Assembly (NCBI GenBank): GCA_937912125.1
Contig: CALDOK010000206.1
Location: forward strand, 1 to 47,029
From: an uncultured Pseudomonadota bacterium
Lineage (GTDB): Bacteria; Myxococcota_A; UBA796; JAFGLY01
Length of the DNA stretch: 47,029 bases
Direction of reading: 5' to 3'
Shown piece by piece: positions 36,798-44,670 of this stretch. The notes under the pieces were generated by a model that had not been told where the DNA came from, ran no database searches, and saw nothing but the letters and a program-made list of their open reading frames with translations. Positions within the stretch are counted from its first letter, which is position 1. Every line of letters starts with the position of its first letter. Position numbers and translations under genes: made by a program.

Positions 36798-36831
36798 GGG
36801 CTGCTCTTGGGAGGCGTTCTTCGGCGGAGGC

Positions 36832-37806
36832 TCAGGGCTCGAGGATCACGATGCCGCCCTCGGTGACCACCGAAAGCACCCGGGTGCTGCTGCGCCAGGG
36901 CGTCTGAACCTGGGGACCCTCGTACCAGGCGTCCACCTGGAAGGCCACGAAGGGATCGCCGGTGGCGGGGTCTTCACTGGGGGTGAGCAGGGCCAGGTCG
37001 TCGGCGGAGATCGTGGCCACGCCGGGCTCGTCGGGCAGGCATGCCAGGGCCTCGAGGGGCTCGTCTTCACCGGGCCGCATGTTTCGGAGCATCAGGTAGG
37101 TCACCTCAGCCACCGGCTCGCCGTCCACCTCGGGGACCTCCTGCAGGGTCGACCAGGTGAGGGGGAGGTCCTGGCCTGGTGGGAGCCTCAGGCGCCCCTG
37201 ATCGTCCAGGCCGTCGGGCAGGGAGGTGATGAGCAAGTCGGGGCCCACGGCGAAGGCCTGCTCGGCCTCGAAGCCTTCGAGCCCGTCGCTGCCGCTCCAG
37301 CCGGGGACCTCGAGGTCCAACACCTGCGCGAAGGGGAAGCGCTCTTCGTCGCAGTCCGCCAGGCTGTAGGTGAAGCGACCCCGATCATCGGTGCCCAGGG
37401 CGAGCTCGAGGCTGCCGTCGTCGCCGTGCAGCCAGATGCTGTCGTCGGCGCGGTGGGTGCCGTGCACCGACCACAGGCCCACGGAGGGCTCCTGCTCGGC
37501 GAAGCTGGTGTAGGCGCAGCTGCCGGGGGCGGTGGGCAGCGCGATGTCGGCGCCGCCGTCGCTCTCGAAGAGCCCGTCGTGCTGGCCTTCTTCGAGGAAG
37601 GCCACCTCGACCTGGCAGCGCGTGACCGAGGCACCCCAGTCTCCCCGCTGCAGGGCCACGGAGAAGGCCATGGTGATGCGGGGGGGGAGCTCGACGATCC
37701 CGCCGGTGTCGGTCAGCCCGGTCTCGCCGAGCTTGCCCTGGTCGAGCTCGGGGGAGGCGTTGCAGCCTGCCAGCGAGCAGACGAGCAGGGAGGTGGTGAG
37801 CCGCAT
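36832..37806 (-). CDS. predicted lipoprotein, unknown function
   Basis: A 324-residue lipoprotein (LAGC, Cys15) with the local linker style (ETGLTDTGG). The mature protein is acidic and beta-rich and looks like two domains: one at about 40-155 with CQVEVAF, CAYTSF and SLADCDEE (three Cys), and another from about 170 ending in SVVTEGGIVIL. No family is recognised. There is no clear Shine-Dalgarno sequence before ATG 37806. It lies between the cNMP-binding gene (34 bp) and the TPR lipoprotein gene (48 bp) on the same strand, so the three may be one operon. Confidence 0.78.
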   Translation of the reverse strand: MRLTTSLLVCSLAGCNASPELDQGKLGETGLTDTGGIVELPPRITMAFSVALQRGDWGASVTRCQVEVAFLEEGQHDGLFESDGGADIALPTAPGSCAYTSFAEQEPSVGLWSVHGTHRADDSIWLHGDDGSLELALGTDDRGRFTYSLADCDEERFPFAQVLDLEVPGWSGSDGLEGFEAEQAFAVGPDLLITSLPDGLDDQGRLRLPPGQDLPLTWSTLQEVPEVDGEPVAEVTYLMLRNMRPGEDEPLEALACLPDEPGVATISADDLALLTPSEDPATGDPFVAFQVDAWYEGPQVQTPWRSSTRVLSVVTEGGIVILEP

Positions 37807-37854
37807 GGGGGCATCATTTCACCCGAGCGGGTGGAAGGCAACGCCCCCGAGGCC

Positions 37855-38991
37855 TCACTCGATGATGTGGCCGAGCTCGCCCGGCGCCAAGCCCGCGGGG
37901 GGCTCGGGCTCGGGCTGCGTGTCCTTGTGGCCGTCCTTGGACCCGAACATCTGCAGCTTGCGCTGCCACTCGCTGTCTTCTGGGTCCAGGGCGTTGGCCT
38001 TGCGGTAGGCGCCGCGGGCGTCGTCGCGCAGCCCCAGGTCGAGGTAGAGGTCGCCCAGGTTGCCCCACAGCTCGTCGTTGGCGGGGTTCTCGCCGGTGAG
38101 CTCCAGCAGGATGTCGAGCTTGGGCTGCCCGGAGATGGCCACCACCTTGTCCAGCCACTCGCTGTCGCCCGGATCCACCGCCAGGGCCTTGCGGTAGTAC
38201 TCGAGAGCGCCCTGGCTGTCGCCAGAACTGAGCAGGGTGTCGCCCATGGTGCCCATGAGCTCGTCGTTGTTCGGATCGGCGGCCAGGCGGGCCTCGAGGG
38301 CCTCGACCAGGCTGCCCGCCTGGGTCGGGTCCACGTCGCCGGAGCCCGCGCACTCGGCCACACGGTCGCTCCACTCGCTGTCCTCGGGGTCGATCTGCGC
38401 CGCCCGCTGGTAGGCCATGCAGGACTCCTCGCGGCGGCCCAGGAAGGCGAGCAGATCGGCGTAGTCGCCCATGAGCTCGTCGTTGTTGGGCTGGCCCAGC
38501 ATCTGATCCTTGTACAGCTGCAGCAGGGTGTCCTCGCCCCCCAGCTCCATCACCTTGTTGATCCACTCTTCGTCGGTGGGGTCCATGCGCAGGGCGTGTA
38601 TGTAGTACCGCAGGGCCTTGTCCACGTCGCCGCGCATGACCAGCTCATCGGCCACGTCGCCCCAGATCTCGTCGTTGGTGGGATCGCGCAGGGCGCGACG
38701 CTCGAGCCGGGACACCTTGTTGCGGGGCTGCAGCTCGACCAGGGCCGCGCGGGCTGCGCCGATCTCGGGGTCGATGGCCAGCACCTTGTAGTAGGCCGAG
38801 CGAGCCTTCTTCTTGGCGTGGGCGCGCTGGTAGGCCTCGCCCAGGTTCATCCACGCGGTGGCGGAGTCGGGCTCGGCCAGCACGTTGGTCTGGGCGTGGC
38901 GGATGCGGCGTGCGGACCAGGGCATGTGGGCGCAGCCGACGAGGCCGGCGGCGAGGAGCAGGACGACGGTGGGGCGGACCAGGGCGGACAT
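37855..38991 (-). CDS. TPR-repeat lipoprotein
   Basis: A 378-residue lipoprotein (LVGC, Cys20) composed of TPR helices. A classic TPR pair opens (AWMNLGEAYQRAHAKKKARSAYYKVLAIDP, cited by ends AWMNLGEAYQ and VLAIDP). After it come four repeats of about 65-75 residues, each with a ND(E)-WGD/MGD-type helix start, an ALRYY/ALEYY-type helix and the signature DP-x-(D/E)-(S/E)EW. Residues DP.DSEW are nearly invariant, suggesting recent internal duplication. Such proteins are scaffolds for envelope or secretion complexes. The C-terminus is charged and Pro-rich. GAGG lies 7 nt before ATG; TAGGTT is 29 nt upstream. It is the first gene of a possible three-gene operon. Confidence 0.87.
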   Translation of the reverse strand: MSALVRPTVVLLLAAGLVGCAHMPWSARRIRHAQTNVLAEPDSATAWMNLGEAYQRAHAKKKARSAYYKVLAIDPEIGAARAALVELQPRNKVSRLERRALRDPTNDEIWGDVADELVMRGDVDKALRYYIHALRMDPTDEEWINKVMELGGEDTLLQLYKDQMLGQPNNDELMGDYADLLAFLGRREESCMAYQRAAQIDPEDSEWSDRVAECAGSGDVDPTQAGSLVEALEARLAADPNNDELMGTMGDTLLSSGDSQGALEYYRKALAVDPGDSEWLDKVVAISGQPKLDILLELTGENPANDELWGNLGDLYLDLGLRDDARGAYRKANALDPEDSEWQRKLQMFGSKDGHKDTQPEPEPPAGLAPGELGHIIE

Positions 38992-39020
38992 GGGCGGACC
39001 TCGGGGAGAAAGCGGCGCAA

Positions 39021-39026
39021 AACCTA
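39021..39026 (-). promoter_or_regulatory. -10-like TAGGTT before the TPR lipoprotein
   Basis: TAGGTT on the minus strand, 29 nt before ATG 38991, embedded in CGTTAGGTTTTGC. A similar CGGTTAGGTC lies 25-35 nt before the hybrid kinase gene. Confidence 0.4.
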
Positions 39027-39192
39027 ACGGGTTGGCGCAGGACTGTGGGGTTGCAGGGGATACCGACCCTCGAGGACAGGGGAGGGTTCCATGGGAGGCC
39101 GAGCGGCGGGTGGGGCGGTCATGCTCCTCCGTCTCTCTGCACCCCGGCTTCCGGCAGCTTCAGCCCTCCTCCTCCCTCCGCGAGTTGTCCCC

Positions 39193-39207
39193 CCCTCCAC
39201 AGGGAGG
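39193..39207 (+). other. hairpin in the 251-bp gap before btpA-like gene
   Basis: CCCTCC-ACA-GGGAGG is a perfect 6-bp stem with a 3-nt loop, 35 nt before the BtpA start. The following bases GGATTCGAACCC look like a reversed tRNA T-loop, but no tRNA folds here. The rest of the gap holds GGGATACC (39057-39064) and nothing else that I can name. Confidence 0.4.
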
Positions 39208-39242
39208 CTACGGATTCGAACCCACGATCCCTCGGAGCTTCC

Positions 39243-40043
39243 ATGTCCGCCCGCCTGTTCCCCGCTGTCGAGCGCTGCGCCTTGGTGGGCATGGTCCACC
39301 TGCTCCCCCTGCCGGGCTCGCCGGGCTGGGGTGGAGACATGGGTGCGGTGTTGGACGGGGCCCTGCGCGACGCGGAGCGGCTGCTCGAGGGCGGCTGCGA
39401 TGCGCTGCTGGTGGAGAACATGGGCGATCTGCCCTACCTGCGCGGGCACGTGCTGCCCGAGACGGTGGCGGCCATGGCCCTGGCCGCGGGCGCGGTGGTG
39501 GGCTTGGGCGCGCCGGTGGGGCTGCAGCTGCTGGCGGGCGCCAACCGTGAGGCCCTGGGGGTCGCCGCGGCCTGCGGGGCCAGCTTCCTGCGGGCCGAGG
39601 CCTTCGCCTACGCCCACGTGGCGGACGAGGGCTGGCTCGAGGCCTGCGCCGGCGAGCTACTCCGGGCCCGCCGTGGCCTGGGCGCCCAGGTCGCCGTCTG
39701 GGCCGATGTGCGCAAGAAGCACGCCGCTCACGCGGTCACCGGCGATCTCTCCCTGGCGGATCTGGCCAGAGGCTCGGCGTTCTGCGGGGCCGATGCCCTG
39801 GTGATCACCGGCTCGGCCACCGGCCAGCCCACCCACCCCGCTGACCTCGAGGCCGCCCGGCAAGCCGGCCTGCCCGTGGTGGTGGGCTCGGGGGTCAGCG
39901 AAGACGACGCCGGGCAGCTGGCCGGCATGGCCGACGCCCTCATCGTGGGCTCTTGGCTCAAAGAAGGCGGCGACTGGCGCAAGCCCGTGGATCTGCGGCG
40001 GGTGCGGCGGCTGCGTGAGGTGATGGATGCCGCCAGCGGCTGA
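39243..40043 (+). CDS. BtpA/SgcQ family protein
   Basis: A 266-residue TIM-barrel-like protein of the BtpA family. Family marks include MVHLLPLPGSPGW near the N-terminus, GCDALLVENMGDLPY, GASFLRAEAF, WADVRKKHAAHAV, and the C-terminal phosphate-binding-like VVVGSGVSEDDA. BtpA is needed for photosystem I stability in cyanobacteria and SgcQ sits in a sugar phosphotransferase locus; in non-photosynthetic bacteria the reaction is unknown. ATG 39243 has GGAG 6 nt upstream; a longer open frame lacks family similarity. Its end overlaps the next gene by 17 bp, so the three genes 39243-43136 are coupled. Confidence 0.88.
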   Translation: MSARLFPAVERCALVGMVHLLPLPGSPGWGGDMGAVLDGALRDAERLLEGGCDALLVENMGDLPYLRGHVLPETVAAMALAAGAVVGLGAPVGLQLLAGANREALGVAAACGASFLRAEAFAYAHVADEGWLEACAGELLRARRGLGAQVAVWADVRKKHAAHAVTGDLSLADLARGSAFCGADALVITGSATGQPTHPADLEAARQAGLPVVVGSGVSEDDAGQLAGMADALIVGSWLKEGGDWRKPVDLRRVRRLREVMDAASG

Positions 40044-41610
40044 CCCTCCCAGCGCTGCGGCCGCTGACTCCCTGCGCACCCGCGGTCCGGCGGTGTGGCG
40101 GTGGGTGCTCGAGCCCTGGGGGCCCGACGGGCCGTCACCCAGGCTGCGGCTTGTCCTGGCGGCGGCGCTGCTGGTGGTGGCGGGCTTGCTGCGCGCGGGG
40201 CGGGCCCTGCTGCGCTGGGAAGAGGTCTCCATCGCCTACGCGGCCTACCAGGCCCCCCTGGTGAAGGCCTGGGGCGATCCCGGCCTGCTGCTGGACAGCT
40301 GGGTGGGCCTGCACCCGCCCCTGTACGGCCTGTTCTTCGCGGCCATCGAGCACACCGCGCCCGTGCCCTTGCTGTTCCTGGGGTTCTCGGCCTGCTGCTC
40401 CTGGCTGGCGGTGCTGTTCGTCTACCGGGCTGCCCGGCTGCTGGGAGGGACCGTGGCGGGCTTGGTGGCCCTGGCCTTGGCGGCCGGGGCGCCGGTGGCC
40501 CTGCACTACGCCGCCGAGCTCAACAACTACCCCCTGCTGCTGGCCCTGGTGGCGGCGCTGATCTGGGCCTGGGCGCGCTACCGTCAGGGCGTCGGCGGTT
40601 GGCTGCCCGTGGCCTTGCTGGGGGTCGCCGCGGGCTGGACCCACCTGCTGGGGGGCGTGGCCGCGGGCCTGATCGTGCTGGCGGTGCTGGCTCGGCACCG
40701 GGGCGACGGCCTGCGCGCCCTGGCCGTGCTGGCCTTGGGGTGCAGCCCCGTGGTGGCGGGCGCCCTGGAGCTGGCGGGCAGCCAGGACACCTTCAGCCAG
40801 CCCGAGCTCCACCTGGATCTCAGCCTGATGGACTGGAGGGAGCGCTTCGGCCTGCTCTGCCTTCCCGCCGGGTTGCTGGCCTTGCCCGGCCTGCGCCGGG
40901 CGCCGGGGCTGGCCTTGGGCTGGCTGGGCATGGTGGCCACCATCGCGGCCATGATCGCGGTGGGCGTCGCCGCGCCTCATCAGTTCCCCTATTGGGCCCT
41001 GCTGATGCCCTTCGGCCTGGTGTTGGTGGGCCTGGCCGCCTCCCGGATCCCGGGCTGGTGGCTGGGGGCGGGTGCCCTGGCCGTGGCGCAGCTGTGGGTG
41101 GGTGGACAGGCCGTGCAGCACGACCTGCGGCGCTGCTGGCGCGATGTGCATCGACCGCGGGCCATCGACCAGGCCCTCGCGCGGGCGAGGCCCGGCGATG
41201 GACTGTGGCTGGTCTCCCCCGCCCTCGAGCCCGACGACGACAAGCGCGCCATCTCGCCCTCGGTGTGGCGCCTTCGACCGTGGCTGCCCATGCCCATGGT
41301 CGAGCCCTTCCCCATGGAGTACACCGACTACCGCTACGGTCAGCCCCGGCTGTACCAGGGCATCACGGTGTACTCCTTCACGGACTTCTGGCCCGATCGC
41401 ATGGACGCCATCCTGCAGCACCACACCGGCGAAGGTCACACGGTGTGGGTCGCCCTGTACGACCACGGCCCAGCACAGGGCTACCCCGATCGGCTGCGGC
41501 GCATGCTGCGGCCCTGGGCTTTCGACCAGGAGCAGGTTGGGGGCGATGACGGGCTGGGGGTCGACTGGCTGCTCGAGATCCGCGGCCGCGCCGGCGAGGA
41601 GGCACCCTGA
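40027..41610 (+). CDS. GT-C-like polytopic membrane protein (first of pair)
   Basis: A 527-residue protein with about ten to twelve hydrophobic helices. The first extracytoplasmic loop has adjacent acids (Glu65, Glu66) followed by GLHPPLYGLFF (His95, Pro96, Pro97), the pattern of ArnT/PMT-like GT-C transferases that use polyprenyl-phosphate sugars. A soluble C-terminal domain (about 370-527) with VDWLLEI at the end lies outside. Donor and acceptor are unknown. The start overlaps btpA; GAGG is 6 nt before ATG 40027. Its stop overlaps the next start as TGATG. It may act with its partner as a pair of different specificities (inference). Confidence 0.78.
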   Translation: MPPAADPPSAAAADSLRTRGPAVWRWVLEPWGPDGPSPRLRLVLAAALLVVAGLLRAGRALLRWEEVSIAYAAYQAPLVKAWGDPGLLLDSWVGLHPPLYGLFFAAIEHTAPVPLLFLGFSACCSWLAVLFVYRAARLLGGTVAGLVALALAAGAPVALHYAAELNNYPLLLALVAALIWAWARYRQGVGGWLPVALLGVAAGWTHLLGGVAAGLIVLAVLARHRGDGLRALAVLALGCSPVVAGALELAGSQDTFSQPELHLDLSLMDWRERFGLLCLPAGLLALPGLRRAPGLALGWLGMVATIAAMIAVGVAAPHQFPYWALLMPFGLVLVGLAASRIPGWWLGAGALAVAQLWVGGQAVQHDLRRCWRDVHRPRAIDQALARARPGDGLWLVSPALEPDDDKRAISPSVWRLRPWLPMPMVEPFPMEYTDYRYGQPRLYQGITVYSFTDFWPDRMDAILQHHTGEGHTVWVALYDHGPAQGYPDRLRRMLRPWAFDQEQVGGDDGLGVDWLLEIRGRAGEEAP

Positions 41611-43136
41611 TGCCCGTGGAAGCCGTCGAGCCGGCCGCCGCATGGACCACCGCCTGGCCCGTCGGGGTGGCCTCGCTCGGGCTGATCGTGGGGCTCTGGC
41701 TGGCCCGCCGCGAGCTGCGCCCACCTCGCGGTTGGCTGCTGCCAGCCTTGTCCGTCACCCTGGTGGCGCTGCTGGTCCGCTTCCTGTGGCTGCCGGTGCT
41801 CTCGGCCCACGTCTTCGACGGCCACGAGGCGGACTATGTCGAGTTCTTCGCGGGCTTGCGAGAGCCCACCCGCGGCGGGACCGTGCTCTATCCGGCCATG
41901 CAGTGGTGCTACTGGCTGGCTGGAAAGGCGCTGACCGGCCCAGGCTGGCTGCTGGTGATCTCTGCCGGCGCGGGCCTGGCCTCCATCGCCGGGGCGGCGG
42001 GGCTGGCCTCGCGCCTGTTCGGAGGGCGCGCCGCCCTGTGGACGGCGCTGCTGCTGGCGCTCTACGGCAACCACGCCTTCTGGTCGTCCTCGGCCTACAA
42101 CGTGATGATCCCTCTGGCCTTGTCCACCCTGGCCCTCTGGGCGCTGCTCCGGGCAGGGCAGGGGGGCAGCCTGGGCTGGTCGGTCCTGGCCGCTGCGGCG
42201 GGGGTGCTGGCCGTGGCCACCCGGCTCGAGAGCGCGGCCATGGCTGTGCCCGCGCTGCTCATCTTGCTGCGCTGGCCGCCCCGTCCCCTGTCCCGCAGCG
42301 TGCCGGTGCTGGCGGCTGGCGTGGTCCTGGGCCTGGCCGCGGTCGCGCCGCTGGTCTTCCCCGGGGGCATGCCAGGTGAAGGTGAGGGCAGCTTCATGTG
42401 GCCGGTCAACGTGGGCATGCTCGACTACCTGGTCCCCTGGGCCGGCGCCTGGTTGCTGCCCCTGGTGGTGCTGGCCTGGCTGCCCGCGCCCGGGCCTGGG
42501 GATCGCCTGCGCCGGGTCGGGCTGGACCGCTGGGGTGTGGCCACCATGCTGGCCTGGGCTGTGGCGGTCCACCTGGTGATGGCCAGCTTCGACGACTACG
42601 GCTACCGCCACGCCCTCCCTGCCGGGGTCGCCCTGGCCGTTCTGGCGGGAGGCGCGGTGGGCGCCCTGCGGCGCTGGCCTGCCCTTGTGGTGGGCGGCGC
42701 CCTAATGCTGGTCCAGGTCGGACAGACTCGGCAGGTGGCCTCGCTGTACTACGCCTCCGAGGAGGCCTTCGTGGCGGCCCTGCCCGCGGAGCTGCCCCGC
42801 CTGCCCGTCGAAGATCGCCCCGCCTGCGCCTTGATCTCGGAGGAGTCCAGGGTGGTGGGCGAGCAGCAGCTGTCCCACTTCAACCTGCTCGATCCCGTCG
42901 AGGCCGCCCGCGTCCGCGCCCAGGGTGGCGGCTGCCTGCAGTGGTGTCCCGACGTGCAGGACTGGCGCTGGACCAGCCGTGGTGTGCGGGATCGCGCCCT
43001 GCGCCTGCAGCACCTCTACCCGACCCGGCCGGTGGCGGTGCTGGAGCACCGCGAGAGCGGCTACGCCTGCCTGCTGCTCGAGCTGGGTGAGCGCCGCGGC
43101 GTCACCGATGGGTGGTTCGCGCCGGTGCGGTGGTAG
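41610..43136 (+). CDS. GT-C-like polytopic membrane protein (second of pair)
   Basis: A 508-residue membrane protein with about ten or more helices. The acidic first loop is HVFDGHEADYVEFF (Asp70, Glu73, Asp75), again like a GT-C active-site loop. A soluble C-terminal part (about 395-508) has several Cys (CALISEES; GGCLQWCPD; YACLLLE), so it is probably exposed to an oxidising side. It differs strongly from its neighbour in sequence, so the two are not a recent duplication. The start overlaps the previous stop by one base (TGATG). It ends 19 bp before the convergent PPC gene; both end in TGG TAG, forming an inverted repeat TGGTAG/CTACCA. Confidence 0.75.
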   Translation: MPVEAVEPAAAWTTAWPVGVASLGLIVGLWLARRELRPPRGWLLPALSVTLVALLVRFLWLPVLSAHVFDGHEADYVEFFAGLREPTRGGTVLYPAMQWCYWLAGKALTGPGWLLVISAGAGLASIAGAAGLASRLFGGRAALWTALLLALYGNHAFWSSSAYNVMIPLALSTLALWALLRAGQGGSLGWSVLAAAAGVLAVATRLESAAMAVPALLILLRWPPRPLSRSVPVLAAGVVLGLAAVAPLVFPGGMPGEGEGSFMWPVNVGMLDYLVPWAGAWLLPLVVLAWLPAPGPGDRLRRVGLDRWGVATMLAWAVAVHLVMASFDDYGYRHALPAGVALAVLAGGAVGALRRWPALVVGGALMLVQVGQTRQVASLYYASEEAFVAALPAELPRLPVEDRPACALISEESRVVGEQQLSHFNLLDPVEAARVRAQGGGCLQWCPDVQDWRWTSRGVRDRALRLQHLYPTRPVAVLEHRESGYACLLLELGERRGVTDGWFAPVRW

Positions 43137-43155
43137 GGGGGGGGCACGCGACCAG

Positions 43156-43578
43156 CTACCAGAGCGGCAGCCCCGTGGGCTCGTCCAGGCCGCGAACCGG
43201 GGGCGCGCCCGTGAACGCCCGCAGCTGAATCTCGCAGGCGAACACGCGGGTGCCCGGCATCAAGTGCCCTCCCACGCAGCGTCCGTCAGCGTCGGAGAGG
43301 GTGACGTGGGCATGGACGAAGGGGGCGCCGTCCTTGATGGACACGTTGGCGTTCAGGTTGGCGATCTCGAGCCCCTGCTCGAACACCAGCCGCTCGTAGT
43401 GTCCGGCGGCCTGGTCGTAGTAGCCCACCACTGCGCGCTCCACGGCGCCGATGGCGTGGATGACGCCAGCCTCCACCCGCTCCGCTGCGCACAGGGCGGT
43501 GAGGGCCTCGAGCAGATCGTCGCCGCGGTCCAGGCGCGCCAACAGGATGCGCTCGGACGAGAAAGGGAAGGTCTTCAT
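43156..43578 (-). CDS. PPC/DUF296-domain protein
   Basis: A 140-residue protein that is a single PPC (DUF296) domain. Clear marks are the early ILLARLDRGDDLLEAL helix, GVIHAIGAVERAVVGYYD, the conserved FVHAHVTLSDADG with His residues, and GGHLMPGTRVFACEI. In plants the domain belongs to AT-hook DNA-binding proteins; in bacteria it occurs alone as a trimer and its role is unclear. Its ATG overlaps the metallophosphoesterase stop as ATGA, so translation is coupled. It is the last of three co-directional genes with the hybrid kinase. Confidence 0.9.
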   Translation of the reverse strand: MKTFPFSSERILLARLDRGDDLLEALTALCAAERVEAGVIHAIGAVERAVVGYYDQAAGHYERLVFEQGLEIANLNANVSIKDGAPFVHAHVTLSDADGRCVGGHLMPGTRVFACEIQLRAFTGAPPVRGLDEPTGLPLW

Positions 43579-44663
43579 GGCGTGAATCCGGGGGTGGGAG
43601 GTGAGGTGGCGGCCGCGGGTGTCAGGTCGATGATGATCAGCTCCGGGCGGCAGAACAGGCGCAGGCGGGGGGCGTCGCCCCGCTCCATGCCCAGGCCCCG
43701 CGAGACCAGCAGCGTGCCGCCGTTGGGCAGATCGGTGCGCCCGGCTGCCCAGCCTCGGGGTACGCGGCTGAGGGTCAGGACGGGCCCGTAGCCCGGCAAG
43801 CGCACCTGGCCGCCGTGGATGTGGCCCGCCAGCAGCAGGTCGGCGGGCACCCCGGCGGTGGCGTAGTCGGGGGCATGCCCCAGGACCACGTGGAAGCCGT
43901 CGACGGCGGGGACGGGGGGCGCGGCTGAGCGGGCGTCCTGGGGGCTGAGGGCCGTGACGGTGAGGGAGCCGAGGTCCATGGTGCGGCTGCTGGCGACCGC
44001 TCGGGCCTGGATGGGGTCGAACATGACCGCCCAGACGTCGGGGTCCACGTCGCCCCGCACCGCCACGCAGCCCAGGGATGCCTGGGCGCAGACGGGCCCG
44101 AGGGCGGCCTGCAGATCGGGCAGCAGGGCAAACCAGGCGGGCAGATCGTCGGGCTGCAGGTAGTCGCCAGCCAACAGCACCAGATCGGGCTCCTGCTCCA
44201 GCAGGCCCTCGAAGACCCTGCGCTCGAAGCGTCCCCAGTGGTCGGTCTGCAGGTCGGCCACCAGCGCCAGCCGGAGGGGCTCGCGGATCAGCGGGCTGGA
44301 GATTCGTTGGGTGCTGATCTGCAGCCAGCGGGGCTCGATGCCCATGCTCCAGGTCGCCGTCAGCAGCAGCAGGGCCGCCAGCGCCGCCATGGCCCAGCCC
44401 AGGCGCGGGTGCGGGCCTCGCAGCAGCCAGGCGCTGCCCAGCAACAGGACGGGCCAGAGCAGGAAGACCAGCCAGGCCGCCAGCTGCATGGGCAGGAACA
44501 GGAGGTTGCCGAACAGGCCCAACATGGCCGTGAGGACCCCGCCACAGAGCAGCAGGCAGCCGTGCACCAGCAGGGCGCGCCAGGGCGTGGGCCGGCGGCG
44601 CAGCACCGCCAGGCACAGCACCAGCTGCGGGATCATCAGGCAGAGGTAGGTGGCCGGGAGCAT
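43575..44663 (-). CDS. membrane metallophosphoesterase with altered active site
   Basis: A 362-residue protein: about four N-terminal transmembrane helices (to about 108), then a calcineurin-type phosphoesterase domain. The five blocks are recognisable: ADLQTD (136-141), LAGDYL (165-170), VRGDVD (202-207), LGHAPD (261-266) and AGHIHGGQ (279-286). The usual DxH has Gln139 in place of His, and the usual GNHD/E is GDVD, which lacks the catalytic His and metal-ligand Asn. Most metal ligands (Asp137, Asp167, His263, His281, His283) remain. Activity may be changed or lost; the family (YkuE/YaeI-like) often acts on lipid or nucleotide phosphates. It starts 7 nt after the kinase stop and overlaps the PPC gene. 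Confidence 0.85.
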   Translation of the reverse strand: MLPATYLCLMIPQLVLCLAVLRRRPTPWRALLVHGCLLLCGGVLTAMLGLFGNLLFLPMQLAAWLVFLLWPVLLLGSAWLLRGPHPRLGWAMAALAALLLLTATWSMGIEPRWLQISTQRISSPLIREPLRLALVADLQTDHWGRFERRVFEGLLEQEPDLVLLAGDYLQPDDLPAWFALLPDLQAALGPVCAQASLGCVAVRGDVDPDVWAVMFDPIQARAVASSRTMDLGSLTVTALSPQDARSAAPPVPAVDGFHVVLGHAPDYATAGVPADLLLAGHIHGGQVRLPGYGPVLTLSRVPRGWAAGRTDLPNGGTLLVSRGLGMERGDAPRLRLFCRPELIIIDLTPAAATSPPTPGFTP

Positions 44664-44670
44664 CGCCGGA

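Noticed and set aside
39193..39230. tRNA-like T-loop GGTTCGAATCC on the minus strand
   Set aside because: The five-base T-stem does not pair, no D-arm or anticodon arm follows, and the other side is btpA coding sequence. At most it is a chance match or a tRNA 3' remnant.
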